Under the pieces are notes generated by a model, which saw only the letters and a list, made by a program, of their open reading frames with translations, ran no database searches and had not been told where the DNA came from. The position numbers and the translations under genes are program-made. Below are positions 32,207 to 42,799 of a stretch of 64,000 nucleotides of DNA, in pieces. Each line of letters starts with the position of its first letter. Position 1 is the first letter of the stretch. The stretch spans positions 339,851-403,850 of the forward strand of contig NZ_PEDL01000002.1 in the NCBI RefSeq assembly GCF_002735925.1, read 5' to 3'. The DNA comes from Sporanaerobium hydrogeniformans (GTDB lineage Bacteria > Bacillota > Clostridia > Lachnospirales > Cellulosilyticaceae).

Positions 32207-32809
32207 ATGGGTTTTTACAAGGTAACAGTGGGGGTTATGGGGTCTTCCAAATCAGCAAGAGCCATTGCAGAGGTTCAGAATCTAAAGGTGAGAAACCTAA
32301 AGACATTAGTCATTAAACCAGAATTAGATACACGAGATGGTGGATACATATGCAGTCGTCTGATAAAAGATAAAGTAAAGGCAGATATTTTACTTAACCC
32401 AGAAGAATCACTACCTATTGATGAGATTATTAGCAATAATTATGATTACATTGTTGTCGATGAATTTCATATGCTTAGTGAGATGCAGGTTAAGGAGCTC
32501 TACCAAATTAGTGCCATTTCATCTACTAATGTGAGTATGTATGGTCTTAGAATGTCTTGGAAAGGAACGCCTTTTTCAAGTGCGGCTTTAGCACTGGCTT
32601 ATGCGGATGAAATCGAAATTATAAAAATGGTGGATAAGGATCAACATACCTTAAGTCATCACATAAAATATACTAATGGTATACCAAGTCCCCTTGGAGA
32701 GAATGAGAACACCATCGTAGTAGGTGATTTAGATAAAACAAGCTATACCACCGTTTCAAAATTAGATTTTTATAAAATCTATAAAATGTTAGGTCAAGTA
32801 GAAAAGTAG
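32207..32809 (+). CDS. Divergent thymidine-kinase-like P-loop protein
   Basis: 200 residues. The layout follows type II thymidine kinase: P-loop GVMGSSKSARAI (Lys15), VIKPELDTRDGGYICSRL, DYIVVDEFHML (DEAQF position), NVSMYGLRMSWKGTPFSSAALALAYADEIEIIK. Differences are striking: the P-loop has SSKS instead of SGKT, and the two Cys pairs of the zinc ribbon after ADEIEIIK are absent. It could be an active variant or a non-kinase relative. ATG 32207 follows GAGAAGGAG; an upstream ATG in frame lacks a site. Monocistronic. Confidence 0.75.
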   Translation: MGFYKVTVGVMGSSKSARAIAEVQNLKVRNLKTLVIKPELDTRDGGYICSRLIKDKVKADILLNPEESLPIDEIISNNYDYIVVDEFHMLSEMQVKELYQISAISSTNVSMYGLRMSWKGTPFSSAALALAYADEIEIIKMVDKDQHTLSHHIKYTNGIPSPLGENENTIVVGDLDKTSYTTVSKLDFYKIYKMLGQVEK

Positions 32810-32823
32810 TTCCTATCAACCCT

Positions 32824-32878
32824 AAAAAATCGTACATTTAGAGTGCCTCTTGTGTAATCTAAGTGTACGATTTTGTAT
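32824..32878 (+). terminator. Terminator after the thymidine-kinase-like gene
   Basis: AAAATCGTACA pairs with TGTACGATTTT around a long loop, followed by GTATG. The stem is 11 bp, the loop about 27 bases. Confidence 0.65.
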
Positions 32879-32972
32879 GTGGCTTGAAGAAATCCAGAGC
32901 CCTTGTTATAATGACAGCTAGTGCTTATAAGGATATGAGACGAATCAAAGTAGCAAATAGGAGAAAACCAAT

Positions 32973-34904
32973 ATGTGCATAAAACCACCTTTTACTTACT
33001 CAACTCAAAAAGAATTTCATGTTAATTTAATAGAATGGATAGGGGATGTACTTTATGATAGACTTCCAGATCATGGTTATGAAATAAGGGATGAACAAAT
33101 TTATACGGCGTTTCAAATTGCAGATGCTTTTTGCCATAAAAAGATTCATTTAGCAGAGGCGGGATTAGGAACAGGCAAGACCTTTGCTTATTTATTATCA
33201 GCTATCCCTTTTGCACGCTATACGGGAAAACCAGTAGTCATTTCTTGTGCATCTACTGCTTTGCAGGAGCAACTTGCCTCAGAAAGTGGTGATATTGCTA
33301 AATTATCTAAGCTACTTGGACTAGAAGTAGATGCTAGAATGGCTAAGAACCCTAAACAGTTCGTCTGTGATATACGTGCCAATGAGAGTATAGAGACATT
33401 GGGGGAGCGAGCAGAAGAAGTGTATAAATGGTTGGAGCAGACAACAAGCGGTGAACGTCAAGAGATACCTTATCTATCAGATGAAATGTGGAAAAAGATA
33501 GCCTGGAATGAAGGGATGAGGTGTGATATTTGCGTGAATCGTGGTTATTGCAAAATAGTACGTGCAAGAGCTCACTATAGAAAAGCACAAGATTTAATTA
33601 TTGTGGATCATGAGACGTTTTTTTATGACTTGTGGACAAGAGAAGAAAAGCTAGCAAATGGTCTTCAGCCTATTTTGCCAAGTTATTCAGGGGTTATTTT
33701 TGATGAAGGACATCAAATTTTACTACCAGCAGCTTTACAAGCGGGACAGCAAATTATTAAACAAGACATAGAGACGATGATTAGAGCATTAGAAGGGATT
33801 CAAGGTGCTAGAGAGAGCTTTTATATTGCTCTAGAGAACCTAGAGGAGCAGGCAAGACGTTTTTTTCATAAAGCCAAGCAATCTATTGAAACCAAAGCAT
33901 TAGGGGAACGTCAAAGTATTCAGCTTAACCCTGAGTTATTGGGAGTGGCAAATAATTTACGTATAGCATGTGATAACTTACTTATGGAATTACAAATTGA
34001 ACAAGAGCTTTACTTAGAGTGTATACCTATAAGTTTAATTCAGGGCTATGAAGGAATGATTGAGGGGGTGATGAAAGGTCTAGCCATGCTTTGCAAAAGT
34101 GCAGGGGATGAGGTGATTTTCTGGTTAGAGAGTGGTGAAGAAAGCTTGGTGGTCGTACCAAGACATTTACAAAAGCTATTGGATCAAATGCTTTACACCA
34201 AAAAGTTACCTATTATCTTTAGTTCTGCAACCTTAAGTAGCCAAGGAGACTTTGAGTACTTCATACGCAAGATGGGATTAAAAGCTCCTTCTAGTTCATC
34301 TATAGGAAGTCCTTTTGATATGGAAAAGCAAGTAAAAATAGCTTTTACCACATTCAAGGAGGCTACATCTAAAGACGCCCATAATAGGAGTGAACGTATA
34401 GAAAAACTTAGAGAGTTGCTTAAAAATAATGAGGGACGTGCACTTGTGCTAACACGTACCTTAAGTGAAGTGGGTCAAATTAGAAAGCAGTTACAAAGAT
34501 CAACATTACCTTTTGAAGTGCTTTATGAGGACCAAGCAGACAGAGGGTATTTAATTAGAAAATTCAAAGAGAATGAAACGAGTGTCTTGGTAAGCTCAAG
34601 TTTTTGGGAAGGAATAGATGTACCAGGCAATGCTTTAACATTAGTAGTGATATGGGAACTACCCTTTCCAGTGGCAGATCCACTTATAGAGGCACAATGC
34701 AAAGAAGTAAAAGCTCAAGGGTTAGATCCCGTTACGCGTGTAGAGTATCCAGAAATGGGGCTTAAACTTAAGCAAGGGTGTGGTCGACTTATTCGAACAG
34801 AAACAGATAGAGGCAATATCGTCTTTATGGATAAGGTATTAGGTGAGAAATGGGAGCAAGTTGTTAGAAGTGCATTACCTGAAGGAGCAGAATGTCTATA
34901 TTAA
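32973..34904 (+). CDS. DinG/XPD-like iron-sulfur ATP-dependent helicase
   Basis: 643 residues, superfamily 2. Walker A in EAGLGTGKTFAYL at about 68, an iron-sulfur domain with Cys in QFVCDIR and RCDICVNRGYC (four cysteines in all), DEGH box in GVIFDEGHQI, motif III-like IIFSSATLS, and C-terminal motifs VLVSSSFWEGIDVPG and KQGCGRLIRTETD. It unwinds damaged or structured DNA 5' to 3'. The N-terminus lacks the exonuclease domain of Firmicutes DinG and is closer to YoaA-like forms. Site AGGAGAAAACCAAT. Confidence 0.88.
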   Translation: MCIKPPFTYSTQKEFHVNLIEWIGDVLYDRLPDHGYEIRDEQIYTAFQIADAFCHKKIHLAEAGLGTGKTFAYLLSAIPFARYTGKPVVISCASTALQEQLASESGDIAKLSKLLGLEVDARMAKNPKQFVCDIRANESIETLGERAEEVYKWLEQTTSGERQEIPYLSDEMWKKIAWNEGMRCDICVNRGYCKIVRARAHYRKAQDLIIVDHETFFYDLWTREEKLANGLQPILPSYSGVIFDEGHQILLPAALQAGQQIIKQDIETMIRALEGIQGARESFYIALENLEEQARRFFHKAKQSIETKALGERQSIQLNPELLGVANNLRIACDNLLMELQIEQELYLECIPISLIQGYEGMIEGVMKGLAMLCKSAGDEVIFWLESGEESLVVVPRHLQKLLDQMLYTKKLPIIFSSATLSSQGDFEYFIRKMGLKAPSSSSIGSPFDMEKQVKIAFTTFKEATSKDAHNRSERIEKLRELLKNNEGRALVLTRTLSEVGQIRKQLQRSTLPFEVLYEDQADRGYLIRKFKENETSVLVSSSFWEGIDVPGNALTLVVIWELPFPVADPLIEAQCKEVKAQGLDPVTRVEYPEMGLKLKQGCGRLIRTETDRGNIVFMDKVLGEKWEQVVRSALPEGAECLY

Positions 34905-34953
34905 AAATACAAGAAAATTTGATAGATTTATCGTAAATGAGAGGACTAAAATG

Positions 34954-34982
34954 TTGACAGGGGTCTTTAAGTATGCTATTCT
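34954..34982 (+). promoter_or_regulatory. Promoter of the pyr operon
   Basis: TTGACA (34954-34959), 17-base spacer and TATTCT (34977-34982) with an upstream TGC (extended -10). It predicts a leader transcript of about 280 bases before pyrB. Confidence 0.75.
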
Positions 34983-35010
34983 ATTAAACAGAAAATAGAA
35001 TAATATATAA

Positions 35011-35050
35011 CCTTTAAGCTTGGTACAGAGAGACCAAAAAGGAGAAGCTA
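35011..35050 (+). promoter_or_regulatory. PyrR-type RNA binding loop (anti-antiterminator)
   Basis: CAGAGAGACCAAAAAGG (35026-35042) matches the recalled PyrR loop consensus CNGAGAGGCUNNNAAGG at nearly every fixed base. It is enclosed by an outer stem AGCTT/AAGCT and an inner stem GGT/ACC. The 3' half includes AAAGGAG, the ribosome binding site of the leader ORF at 35050. Confidence 0.75.
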
Positions 35051-35253
35051 TGAGAAACTTAGTTAATAAATTACGCAGTCAGTCTAATCATTATATAAAA
35101 AATAGAGAAGCAACTTTTTTTGTAAGAGGCATAAGTAAGCAGACTTATGCTTTAAGAAATGTTGGTTCTTTTTTTAGCTTAAAGGCAATGAGAGATAAGG
35201 TCACTTATCTTTTCATTGCCTTTTCTTTTTGTCAGAAAAAATACTTTTTATAA
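35050..35253 (+). CDS. Candidate pyr leader peptide ORF, 67 residues
   Basis: Starts ATG at 35050 behind AAAAAGGAGAAGCT, a good ribosome binding site inside the PyrR loop, runs through the terminator stem and stops 15 bases before pyrB. The product (MRNLVNKLRSQSNHYIKN...) resembles no family I know and is probably not a stable protein. Its value is likely regulatory: ribosomes on it would melt the terminator and could couple to pyrB translation. It may also be chance, since the region is under RNA-structure constraint. Confidence 0.4.
   Translation: MRNLVNKLRSQSNHYIKNREATFFVRGISKQTYALRNVGSFFSLKAMRDKVTYLFIAFSFCQKKYFL
35176..35230 (+). terminator. Attenuator terminator of the pyr operon with antiterminator arm
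   Basis: AAAGGCAATGA (35181-35191) and GATAAG (35194-35199) pair with CTTATC (35204-35209) and TCATTGCCTTT (35213-35223), followed by TCTTTTT. AGCTTAAAGG (35176-35185) is an exact complement of CCTTTAAGCT (35011-35020) in the PyrR loop, so that pairing would break the terminator. A separate 8-bp hairpin GCATAAGT/ACTTATGC lies at about 35129-35151. Confidence 0.85.
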
Positions 35254-35268
35254 AAGGAAGGTGTATCT

Positions 35269-36195
35269 ATGTTACGCAGCAAAGATTTATTGGGCATAAG
35301 AGGTTTAGAAAAAGAAGAAATCATGAGTTTACTGGAGCTCGCTCAGGAGATGAAGCCTATTGTTACAGGTCAAAAAACTAAACTCACTCTTTTAAAGAAC
35401 CAAAGTATCATTACACTTTTTTATGAAAATAGTACACGCACCCGTACAGCCTTTAATATGGCAGGTCTTTATCTAGGCGCTCATATGGTAGACCTAGGTA
35501 TTGCTACAAGTAGTGTACAAAAAGGAGAAACGTTAGTAGATACAGGTATTACGCTTGATCGTATGGGAATTGAATACATGATTATCCGCCACGGAATGAG
35601 TGGTGCTGCCCATCTCTTAGCTAAAAATGTAAAGGCTTCTGTTATCAATGCAGGAGATGGTGCCAATGAGCATCCTACCCAAGCTCTCTTAGACCTTTAT
35701 ACCATTTACGAAAAAAAGGGGGGCTTTAAAGATTTAAAAGTAACAATCATAGGAGACATTGCGCATAGCCGGGTAGCCAGATCCAATGTATTTGCTTTAA
35801 CAGCTCTTGGTGCCCATGTGACTTTAGCAGGACCAGGTACACTTACAGCAAAAAGCATGGAAAGCTTAGGGTGCAGAGTAACCAACAATATAGAAGAAGC
35901 TCTAAAAGGAGCGGATATTGTTATGGGCTTACGCATCCAGCTGGAGCGTCAAAAAGGTGGTCTTTTCCCTAACCTAAGAGAATATAGCCAGCTTTATGGT
36001 TTAAATGAAGAGTTGTTTGCAAAAGCTAATAAAGAGGCTCTTTTAATGCATCCAGCACCTGTTAATAGGGGAGTAGAATTAATGCCTGAGCTGATTGACA
36101 GCAAAGTATCTGTTATAGATGAACAAGTAACCAATGGAGTAGCGATTCGTATGGCCATACTTACACAGTTAAATGAAGGGAGAAAACAACGATGA
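35269..36195 (+). CDS. pyrB: Aspartate carbamoyltransferase, catalytic subunit
   Basis: 308 residues. Transfers the carbamoyl group to aspartate, the committed pyrimidine step. Carbamoyl-phosphate motif STRTRTAFN (usual SSRTRxSF type), HPTQALLDLYT and MHPAPVNRGVE are all present. No pyrI regulatory chain follows, so the enzyme should be a simple trimer or act with other pathway enzymes. Site AAAAGGAAGG. First gene of the operon; it overlaps pyrC by four bases. Controlled by the attenuator upstream. Confidence 0.96.
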   Translation: MLRSKDLLGIRGLEKEEIMSLLELAQEMKPIVTGQKTKLTLLKNQSIITLFYENSTRTRTAFNMAGLYLGAHMVDLGIATSSVQKGETLVDTGITLDRMGIEYMIIRHGMSGAAHLLAKNVKASVINAGDGANEHPTQALLDLYTIYEKKGGFKDLKVTIIGDIAHSRVARSNVFALTALGAHVTLAGPGTLTAKSMESLGCRVTNNIEEALKGADIVMGLRIQLERQKGGLFPNLREYSQLYGLNEELFAKANKEALLMHPAPVNRGVELMPELIDSKVSVIDEQVTNGVAIRMAILTQLNEGRKQR

Positions 36196-37466
36196 GGATA
36201 TGCATTCAAGATGGGTTAGTGATTAATCCTAAAACAAAACAAGAAGAAGTAACCAATGTATGGATAGAAGAGGGGAAAGTTATTGCTTTTGGTGAGGGTG
36301 ATGGTCAGAGGGCTGATGAGATCATTGATGCCAAAGGTAAATGGGTTGTACCAGGTCTTATTGACATGCATGTCCATTTTCGTGCACCAGGCTTTGAACA
36401 TAAAGAGGATATTGAAAGTGGATGCCGTGCAGCAGCAAAAGGTGGTTTTACAACAGTATGCTGTATGCCCAATACGCAGCCTGTTATTGATAATGAATGT
36501 GTTGTCGAGTACATTCATGCGATGGCAGCCAAAGCAAATGGTGTGAATGTCCTTCCAATAGGTGCCATCACAAAAGGGCAAAAGGGTGAGGAGCTTTCGG
36601 ACATTGGTAAAATGGTAGAGCATGGCATTTGTGCCATTAGTGAAGATGGTAAAACAGTAGAGGATGCAGGACTTATGAAAAAGGCCATGTTATATGCTAA
36701 ACCCTTTAATCTTCCAATCCTTTCTCACACTGAAGACCGTACTTTGACAGGAGGGACGATGAATGCAGGTGAAAATGCACAACTTTTTGGGATTAAAGGC
36801 ATTCCAAGAGAAGCAGAAGAAATCATCGTAGCACGGGATATCTTACTTGCGAAGTACACTGGGGTAAAGCTTCACCTTTGCCATATGAGTACAAAAGGGA
36901 GTATAGACCTTATTCGTTTTGCTAAATCGCAAGGTATAGAAGTGACAGCCGAAACAGCTCCTCATTACTTCTCGCTAGATGACAGCATTTTAGGGGATTA
37001 CGATGCTAACAAAAAGATGAGCCCTCCACTTCGCACTAAAGAAGATGTAGCAGCGATGAAGCTAGCGCTTAAAGAAGGCATCATTGATGTGATTGCCACA
37101 GATCATGCGCCACACCACTACGATGAAAAAAATGTAGAAATTGATAAAGCACCTTTTGGGATTGTAGGTCTTGAAACAAGCTTTGCAGTAAGCTATACAC
37201 ATCTTGTAAAAGAAGGCTACCTTACTCCTATGGAGTTAATTGAAAAGATGAGTACGAAGCCTGCAGAGATATTAGGTTTAGATAAAGGAAGCATAGAAAT
37301 AGGTAAAGTAGCGGATATTACCATCATTGACCCTAAAGAAACCTATACCATTGACCCAAAAACTTTTGTAGGGAAATCTAAGAATACACCTTTTGGAGGA
37401 ATGGAAGTAACGGGTGAAGTTTGTATGACTTTGGTGAACGGAAAAATAATTTATCAAAAAGCATAA
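36192..37466 (+). CDS. pyrC: Dihydroorotase
   Basis: 424 residues, type I dihydroorotase. Metal ligands in DMHVHFRAPG, active region GFTTVCCMPNTQP, SHTED (His), LCHMSTKGS (His) and VIATDHAPHHYDEK (Asp). Cyclises carbamoyl-aspartate to dihydroorotate. The start overlaps the pyrB stop (ATGA), giving coupled translation. A 113-base AT-rich gap follows before pyrF and could hold a weak internal promoter. Confidence 0.96.
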   Translation: MRICIQDGLVINPKTKQEEVTNVWIEEGKVIAFGEGDGQRADEIIDAKGKWVVPGLIDMHVHFRAPGFEHKEDIESGCRAAAKGGFTTVCCMPNTQPVIDNECVVEYIHAMAAKANGVNVLPIGAITKGQKGEELSDIGKMVEHGICAISEDGKTVEDAGLMKKAMLYAKPFNLPILSHTEDRTLTGGTMNAGENAQLFGIKGIPREAEEIIVARDILLAKYTGVKLHLCHMSTKGSIDLIRFAKSQGIEVTAETAPHYFSLDDSILGDYDANKKMSPPLRTKEDVAAMKLALKEGIIDVIATDHAPHHYDEKNVEIDKAPFGIVGLETSFAVSYTHLVKEGYLTPMELIEKMSTKPAEILGLDKGSIEIGKVADITIIDPKETYTIDPKTFVGKSKNTPFGGMEVTGEVCMTLVNGKIIYQKA

Positions 37467-37579
37467 AGAATAGAGAGAAGCTAGTTCACAAAAACAAAAG
37501 TTTATGATAGAATATTTATAATATTTAATGCATAAAAATGCAAAATAGAGGCCAACCACTTGGAAAAGGAGATTTATAA

Positions 37580-38494
37580 ATGATTGATCAATTGATAAAT
37601 AAAATTAAAGCAACTCAAAACCCAACTGTTGTAGGTTTAGACCCTACTTATGCCATGATTCCTACCTTTATTAAAGAGGAAATGTTAGAGACTTATGGTA
37701 AAACGCCAAAGGCTGTGGCAGAAATGTTTTTACAATTTAATAAAGCCATTATAGATGAGGTACACGATCTTATTCCCTCAGTAAAACCTCAAATAGCTAT
37801 GTATGAACAATATGGCCTCGAAGGGCTAAGAGCTTATATAGAGACGATTGCTTATGCCAAAGCAAAAGGGTTAGTAGTCATTGGGGACGTGAAAAGAGGA
37901 GATATTGCCTCAACAGCTGCTGCTTATGCAGGACATATTGCAGGAGTAGAGATTGAAGGCGTACACATGGATCTTTGGCAAGAAGATGCAGTGACCTTAA
38001 ATCCTTATATGGGCTTTGATGGAATAGAACCTTTTATTAAAGCATGTAACGACTACCACAGAGGACTTTTCATACTTGTTAAAACCAGTAATCCAAGTGG
38101 CAAAGAATTACAAGATCTTCTTGTAGACGGAGTGCCTCTTTATGATAAAACAGCAGACCTTGTGAGTGAATGGGGGGAGCTGGCTATGGGAACGATGGGA
38201 TATAGTGAAATTGGGGCTGTAGTGGGTGCAACCTATAAAGAGCAAGGTATAGAGCTTAGAAAACGTATGCCACATACGTTCTTCCTTGTACCAGGTTATG
38301 GGGCACAAGGTGGTAAGGCAGAAGATCTAAAAGATTATTTTGACAAGGACGGAAATGGAATCATTGTGAACTCTTCAAGAGGAATTATTGCAGCTTATCA
38401 AAAAGATAAAGAAGTAACAGAAAAAGAATTTGCCATAGCGGCTAAAAAAGCAGTATTAGCTATGAGAGATGACTTACAAGGAGTGATGCGTTGA
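37580..38494 (+). CDS. pyrF: Orotidine 5'-phosphate decarboxylase, type 2
   Basis: 304 residues, the longer PyrF subtype. Substrate motif NPTVVGLDPTYAMIP, catalytic VIGDVKRGDIASTA (Asp-x-Lys-x-x-Asp) and phosphate loop VPGYGAQGG. Produces UMP from OMP, the last step of the pathway. Site AAAAGGAGATTTATAA. Its stop overlaps the carA start. Confidence 0.96.
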   Translation: MIDQLINKIKATQNPTVVGLDPTYAMIPTFIKEEMLETYGKTPKAVAEMFLQFNKAIIDEVHDLIPSVKPQIAMYEQYGLEGLRAYIETIAYAKAKGLVVIGDVKRGDIASTAAAYAGHIAGVEIEGVHMDLWQEDAVTLNPYMGFDGIEPFIKACNDYHRGLFILVKTSNPSGKELQDLLVDGVPLYDKTADLVSEWGELAMGTMGYSEIGAVVGATYKEQGIELRKRMPHTFFLVPGYGAQGGKAEDLKDYFDKDGNGIIVNSSRGIIAAYQKDKEVTEKEFAIAAKKAVLAMRDDLQGVMR

Positions 38495-39561
38495 TGAAAG
38501 CTCAGTTAATTTTAGAAAATGGGATGGTCTTTGAGGGTAAGGCCTTCGGATACCTTAAAGAAACAATTGGAGAAGTCGTATTTAATACAGGGATGACAGG
38601 TTATCAAGAAATCTTAACAGACCCTTCCTACTATGGGCAAATGGTAGTGATGACTTATCCCCTTATCGGAAACTACGGGATTAACCTTGAAGATATGGAA
38701 AGTAGCAAATCTCATGTGCGTGCTTTAATCGTCAGAGAAAATAGTGATTATCCCAATAACTTTAGATGTGAACTGACTTTAGATGGTTATTTAAAGTCAC
38801 AAAAAGTAATCGGTCTTGAAGGTATTGATACAAGGGCTTTAACAAGGGTATTAAGAGAACATGGTACCATGCGCGCCATCATTGCTGTAAGAGAACTCAC
38901 GCCAAGTCAAATCAAGCTTAAAATAGATGCCTTTAATAACCAAATGGCTGTTTCAGAAGTAACCACTCAGGAAAGCTATGTGATTGAAGGAAATAACACA
39001 CATATTGCAGTTATTGACTGTGGTATTAAAAGTAATATTCTTCGCTCTTTTGAAGCAAGAGGCTGTAAGCTTTCTGTTTTCCCAGCATCAGCTACATCAG
39101 AAGAAATCTTGGCTGTTAACCCAGATGGGATCTTTTTATCAAATGGTCCAGCTGACCCTAAAGATGTACCAGATACAGTTGCAACAGTTAAAGTCTTAAT
39201 TGGTAAAAAACCGATTACAGCCATCTGTCTTGGACACCAATTACTTTGTTTAGCACTTGGTGGGAATACAGCGAAACTTAAATTTGGTCACCATGGCTGT
39301 AACCACCCGGTGAAAGACTTTATCACAAACCGTGTATACATTACCTCTCAAAACCATAACTACTATGTAGAAACATTGCCAGAAGGTGCCGTAGTCACAC
39401 ATACCAATATGAATGACCAAACGGTAGAAGGCATGTATTTTAAAGACTTAGATATTTACAGTGTTCAGTTCCACCCAGAAGCATGCCCAGGTCCAACAGA
39501 CACAGCACATATTTTTGACGAATTTATCACTGTTATGCAAGGAGGAAAATTAAATGCCTAA
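38494..39561 (+). CDS. carA: Carbamoyl-phosphate synthase small (glutaminase) subunit
   Basis: 355 residues. N-terminal CPSase_sm_chain domain ([16 protein letters not shown]) and a class I glutamine amidotransferase with nucleophile Cys in [12 protein letters not shown] and His/Glu in VQFHPEA. Supplies ammonia to CarB. ATG 38494 shares a base with the pyrF stop and is preferred to the TTG three bases earlier; AAGGAG is 10 bases upstream. Ends 8 bases inside carB. Confidence 0.96.
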   Translation: MKAQLILENGMVFEGKAFGYLKETIGEVVFNTGMTGYQEILTDPSYYGQMVVMTYPLIGNYGINLEDMESSKSHVRALIVRENSDYPNNFRCELTLDGYLKSQKVIGLEGIDTRALTRVLREHGTMRAIIAVRELTPSQIKLKIDAFNNQMAVSEVTTQESYVIEGNNTHIAVIDCGIKSNILRSFEARGCKLSVFPASATSEEILAVNPDGIFLSNGPADPKDVPDTVATVKVLIGKKPITAICLGHQLLCLALGGNTAKLKFGHHGCNHPVKDFITNRVYITSQNHNYYVETLPEGAVVTHTNMNDQTVEGMYFKDLDIYSVQFHPEACPGPTDTAHIFDEFITVMQGGKLNA

Positions 39562-42500
39562 AGATTGTAGCATCAAAAAAGTATTAGTTATAGGATCAGG
39601 TCCTATTGTTATCGGTCAAGCAGCTGAGTTCGATTATTCAGGAACACAAGCTTGCCAAGCCATTCGTGAAGAAGGTATTGAAGTAGTCCTTGTCAATAGT
39701 AACCCAGCGACTATTATGACAGATGAAGAAATAGCAGATAAAATTTATATCGAACCCTTAACCTTAGAATTCCTTGAAAAAGTGATTGCGAAAGAAAGAC
39801 CAGATAGTATTTTAGCAGGTGTAGGTGGTCAAACAGCCCTTAACTTAGCAGTAGAATTAAATGATAAAGGTATTTTAGAGAAATACAATGTACGGGTGAT
39901 TGGGACACAAATTTCAGCTATCAAAGAAGGGGAAGACCGTGAACTCTTTAGAGCCCTTATGAAACGTATCAATCAACCCTGTATCGAAAGTGAAATTGTA
40001 GAAACGGTAGAAGCAGCTGTAGCATTTTCAAGAAAAATTGGTTACCCCGTAGTGGTTAGACCAGCTTATACCCTAGGTGGTACAGGTGGTGGTATTGCAG
40101 AAACAGAAGAAGAACTTCGTGAAATCTGTGCAAGTGGTCTTCACCTTTCTCGTGTACACCAAGTACTGATTGAAAAATGTATTAAGGGCTGGAAAGAAAT
40201 CGAGTATGAAGTGATGCGTGATAACTATGGGACAGCTATTACAGTATGTAACATGGAAAATATTGATCCAGTGGGTATTCATACAGGAGATAGTATTGTA
40301 GTAGCACCTTCTCAAACACTTTCAGATAGAGAATATCAAATGCTACGTCGTGCCTCACTAGACATTATTTCAGCTTGTGATATTAGAGGGGGCTGTAACG
40401 TACAACTGGCTCTTCATCCAGAGAGCTTTGAGTATGCAGTTATCGAGATTAATCCTCGTGTAAGCCGTTCTTCAGCTTTAGCTTCTAAAGCAACAGGATA
40501 CCCCATTGCTAGAGTATCCGCTAAGATTGCCCTTGGCTATGGCCTTGATGAAATTCCAAATACGGTAACAGGTAAGACATATGCGTGTTTTGAGCCAACA
40601 CTTGACTATGTGGTATGTAAAATACCCAAATGGCCATTTGATAAATTCTACACAGCTAAACGTACACTTGGCACAAAGATGATGGCAACCGGTGAAATCA
40701 TGTCCATTGGTAACAACTTTGAAAGTGCGTTCTTAAAAGGTCTCCGTTCACTTGAAATAGGTAAATTTAGCTTTAAACATAAAAAGCTTGAAGAATGTAG
40801 CTTAGATGAACTGAAAGAAAAAGTCATCACAGCAGATGATGAAAGAATTTTTGCCCTAGCAGAAATGCTGCGTCGTCACTATAGAAAAGAGCAAGTTTGT
40901 AAAATTACAGGCATGGACATTTTCTTTGTAGAAAAATTCCGTTGGATTGTAGAGCAAGAGGAGCTTCTTTCTGAAATGAACTTTGATGAACTCACACCCA
41001 AATTTTTACGCAAGCTTAAGAAAAGAGGCTTCTCAGATAAAGCGATTGCAGATTTAATCGGTGTGAGCGAAGAGGATATTCGTGACATTCGTTTTAAATG
41101 GAACATTGTACCTGTTTACAAAATGGTTGATACTTGTGGTGGTGAGTTTGAAGCAGAATCACCTTACTACTACTCCACTTATGATGAAGTAGATGAAGTA
41201 GAAGTATCTGATAAAGAGAAAGTCATGGTTATTGGTTCAGGTCCCATTCGTATTGGTCAAGGGATTGAGTTCGATTACTGCTCTGTTCATGCCATCATGG
41301 CGCTTAAGAAAAAAGGCATTGAAACCATCATTGTGAACAATAACCCAGAAACAGTCAGTACAGACTTTAATACCTCGGATAAGCTTTACTTTGAGCCATT
41401 AACAGATGAAGACTTCTACCACATTTACTTAAAAGAAAAGCCAATGGGTGTGATCCTTCAATTTGGTGGTCAAACAGCGATTAAACTCGCTAAATTCTGT
41501 GAAAAAATGAATATCCCTGTACTGGGTACCCATCCAAAACACATGGATGAAGCAGAAGATAGAGAAAAATTTGATGAAATCTTAGAAAAACTTCACATCA
41601 AACGTCCAAAAGGAAAAGCCATTTGGTCCGTTGAAGAAGGACTTAAAGTAGCAGAGGAATTAGAGTACCCAGTACTTGTACGTCCTTCTTATGTACTAGG
41701 TGGTCAAGGCATGGAAATCACTTATGAAGCGCATCAATTAGAAAGATATCTCATTAATGCCTTTGAGAGAGATCCAGAAAACCCAGTACTTATTGACCGT
41801 TACCTCATGGGACGTGAAATTGAAGTAGATGCCCTTTCAGATGGTGAAAACATCCTTATTCCAGGAATCATGGAACATTTAGAAAGAGCAGGTATTCACT
41901 CAGGAGATAGTACAACACTTTATCCAAGTGTCAATATTCCAGAGCATATTAAAGAAAAAATCATCACCTGTACACAAATGCTTGCTAAAGAGCTTAAAGT
42001 ACTGGGTATGATTAATATTCAATATATTGAATACAAAAATGATCTCTATATTATCGAGGTTAACCCACGTTCTAGCCGTACAGTACCTTATATCTCAAAG
42101 GTAACAGGTGTACCCATTATTGACCTTGCTGTAGAAGCCATGCTTGGTAAGAAAATTACAGACCTTGGTTATGGCACAGGACTTTATCCAGAACCAAAAG
42201 ATTTCTATGCGGTGAAAGTACCCGTATTCTCAACAGAAAAATTACCAAGAGTAGAAGTAAGCCTTGGACCAGAAATGAAGTCAACAGGAGAAGTACTGGG
42301 TGTAGGCACAACAGTAGAAGAAGCACTTTATAAAGGCTTTATTGCAGCAGGCAAATCACTTCCAATGCAAGGTGGCACCATCTTTGCCACAGTTCAAAAA
42401 TACGATCAAGATGAGTTCGCAGTGATTGCCAAACGCTTTGCAAGCATGGGCTATAAATTTGTAGCTACAGAAGGCACAGCTAAGAAATTACAAGAAAACG

Positions 42501-42799
42501 GTATTGAAGCAAGAGTGGTAGAAAAATTATCACCAGTTAAAGGTCATAAATTTGTAGAAGAAACAGATGAAATCTTTAAACTCCTTAGAAGTGGTGAGAT
42601 TGACCTGGTGGTTAATACACCAACTAAAGGAAATGATTCTAAACGTGACGGTTTCAAAATCAGACGTTTAGCCATTGAAGCATCTATCCAAATCTTAACT
42701 TCACTAGACACCGTAAGAGCTTTAGCTGATATTGTGTCTAAACAAATGACTACAGAGCAAACAGATATTTATGATATGGGAGTAAGTCGTCATGAGTAA
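39554..42799 (+). CDS. carB: Carbamoyl-phosphate synthase large subunit
   Basis: 1081 residues, full length. Two homologous ATP-grasp halves, each opening with a GSGPIVIGQ / [15 protein letters not shown] motif (near 13 and 560), followed by the oligomerisation region and a C-terminal MGS-like regulatory domain ([23 protein letters not shown]). Makes carbamoyl phosphate for PyrB. Strong GGAGGAAAATTAA site within carA. No lesions seen across both halves. Confidence 0.97.
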   Translation: MPKDCSIKKVLVIGSGPIVIGQAAEFDYSGTQACQAIREEGIEVVLVNSNPATIMTDEEIADKIYIEPLTLEFLEKVIAKERPDSILAGVGGQTALNLAVELNDKGILEKYNVRVIGTQISAIKEGEDRELFRALMKRINQPCIESEIVETVEAAVAFSRKIGYPVVVRPAYTLGGTGGGIAETEEELREICASGLHLSRVHQVLIEKCIKGWKEIEYEVMRDNYGTAITVCNMENIDPVGIHTGDSIVVAPSQTLSDREYQMLRRASLDIISACDIRGGCNVQLALHPESFEYAVIEINPRVSRSSALASKATGYPIARVSAKIALGYGLDEIPNTVTGKTYACFEPTLDYVVCKIPKWPFDKFYTAKRTLGTKMMATGEIMSIGNNFESAFLKGLRSLEIGKFSFKHKKLEECSLDELKEKVITADDERIFALAEMLRRHYRKEQVCKITGMDIFFVEKFRWIVEQEELLSEMNFDELTPKFLRKLKKRGFSDKAIADLIGVSEEDIRDIRFKWNIVPVYKMVDTCGGEFEAESPYYYSTYDEVDEVEVSDKEKVMVIGSGPIRIGQGIEFDYCSVHAIMALKKKGIETIIVNNNPETVSTDFNTSDKLYFEPLTDEDFYHIYLKEKPMGVILQFGGQTAIKLAKFCEKMNIPVLGTHPKHMDEAEDREKFDEILEKLHIKRPKGKAIWSVEEGLKVAEELEYPVLVRPSYVLGGQGMEITYEAHQLERYLINAFERDPENPVLIDRYLMGREIEVDALSDGENILIPGIMEHLERAGIHSGDSTTLYPSVNIPEHIKEKIITCTQMLAKELKVLGMINIQYIEYKNDLYIIEVNPRSSRTVPYISKVTGVPIIDLAVEAMLGKKITDLGYGTGLYPEPKDFYAVKVPVFSTEKLPRVEVSLGPEMKSTGEVLGVGTTVEEALYKGFIAAGKSLPMQGGTIFATVQKYDQDEFAVIAKRFASMGYKFVATEGTAKKLQENGIEARVVEKLSPVKGHKFVEETDEIFKLLRSGEIDLVVNTPTKGNDSKRDGFKIRRLAIEASIQILTSLDTVRALADIVSKQMTTEQTDIYDMGVSRHE

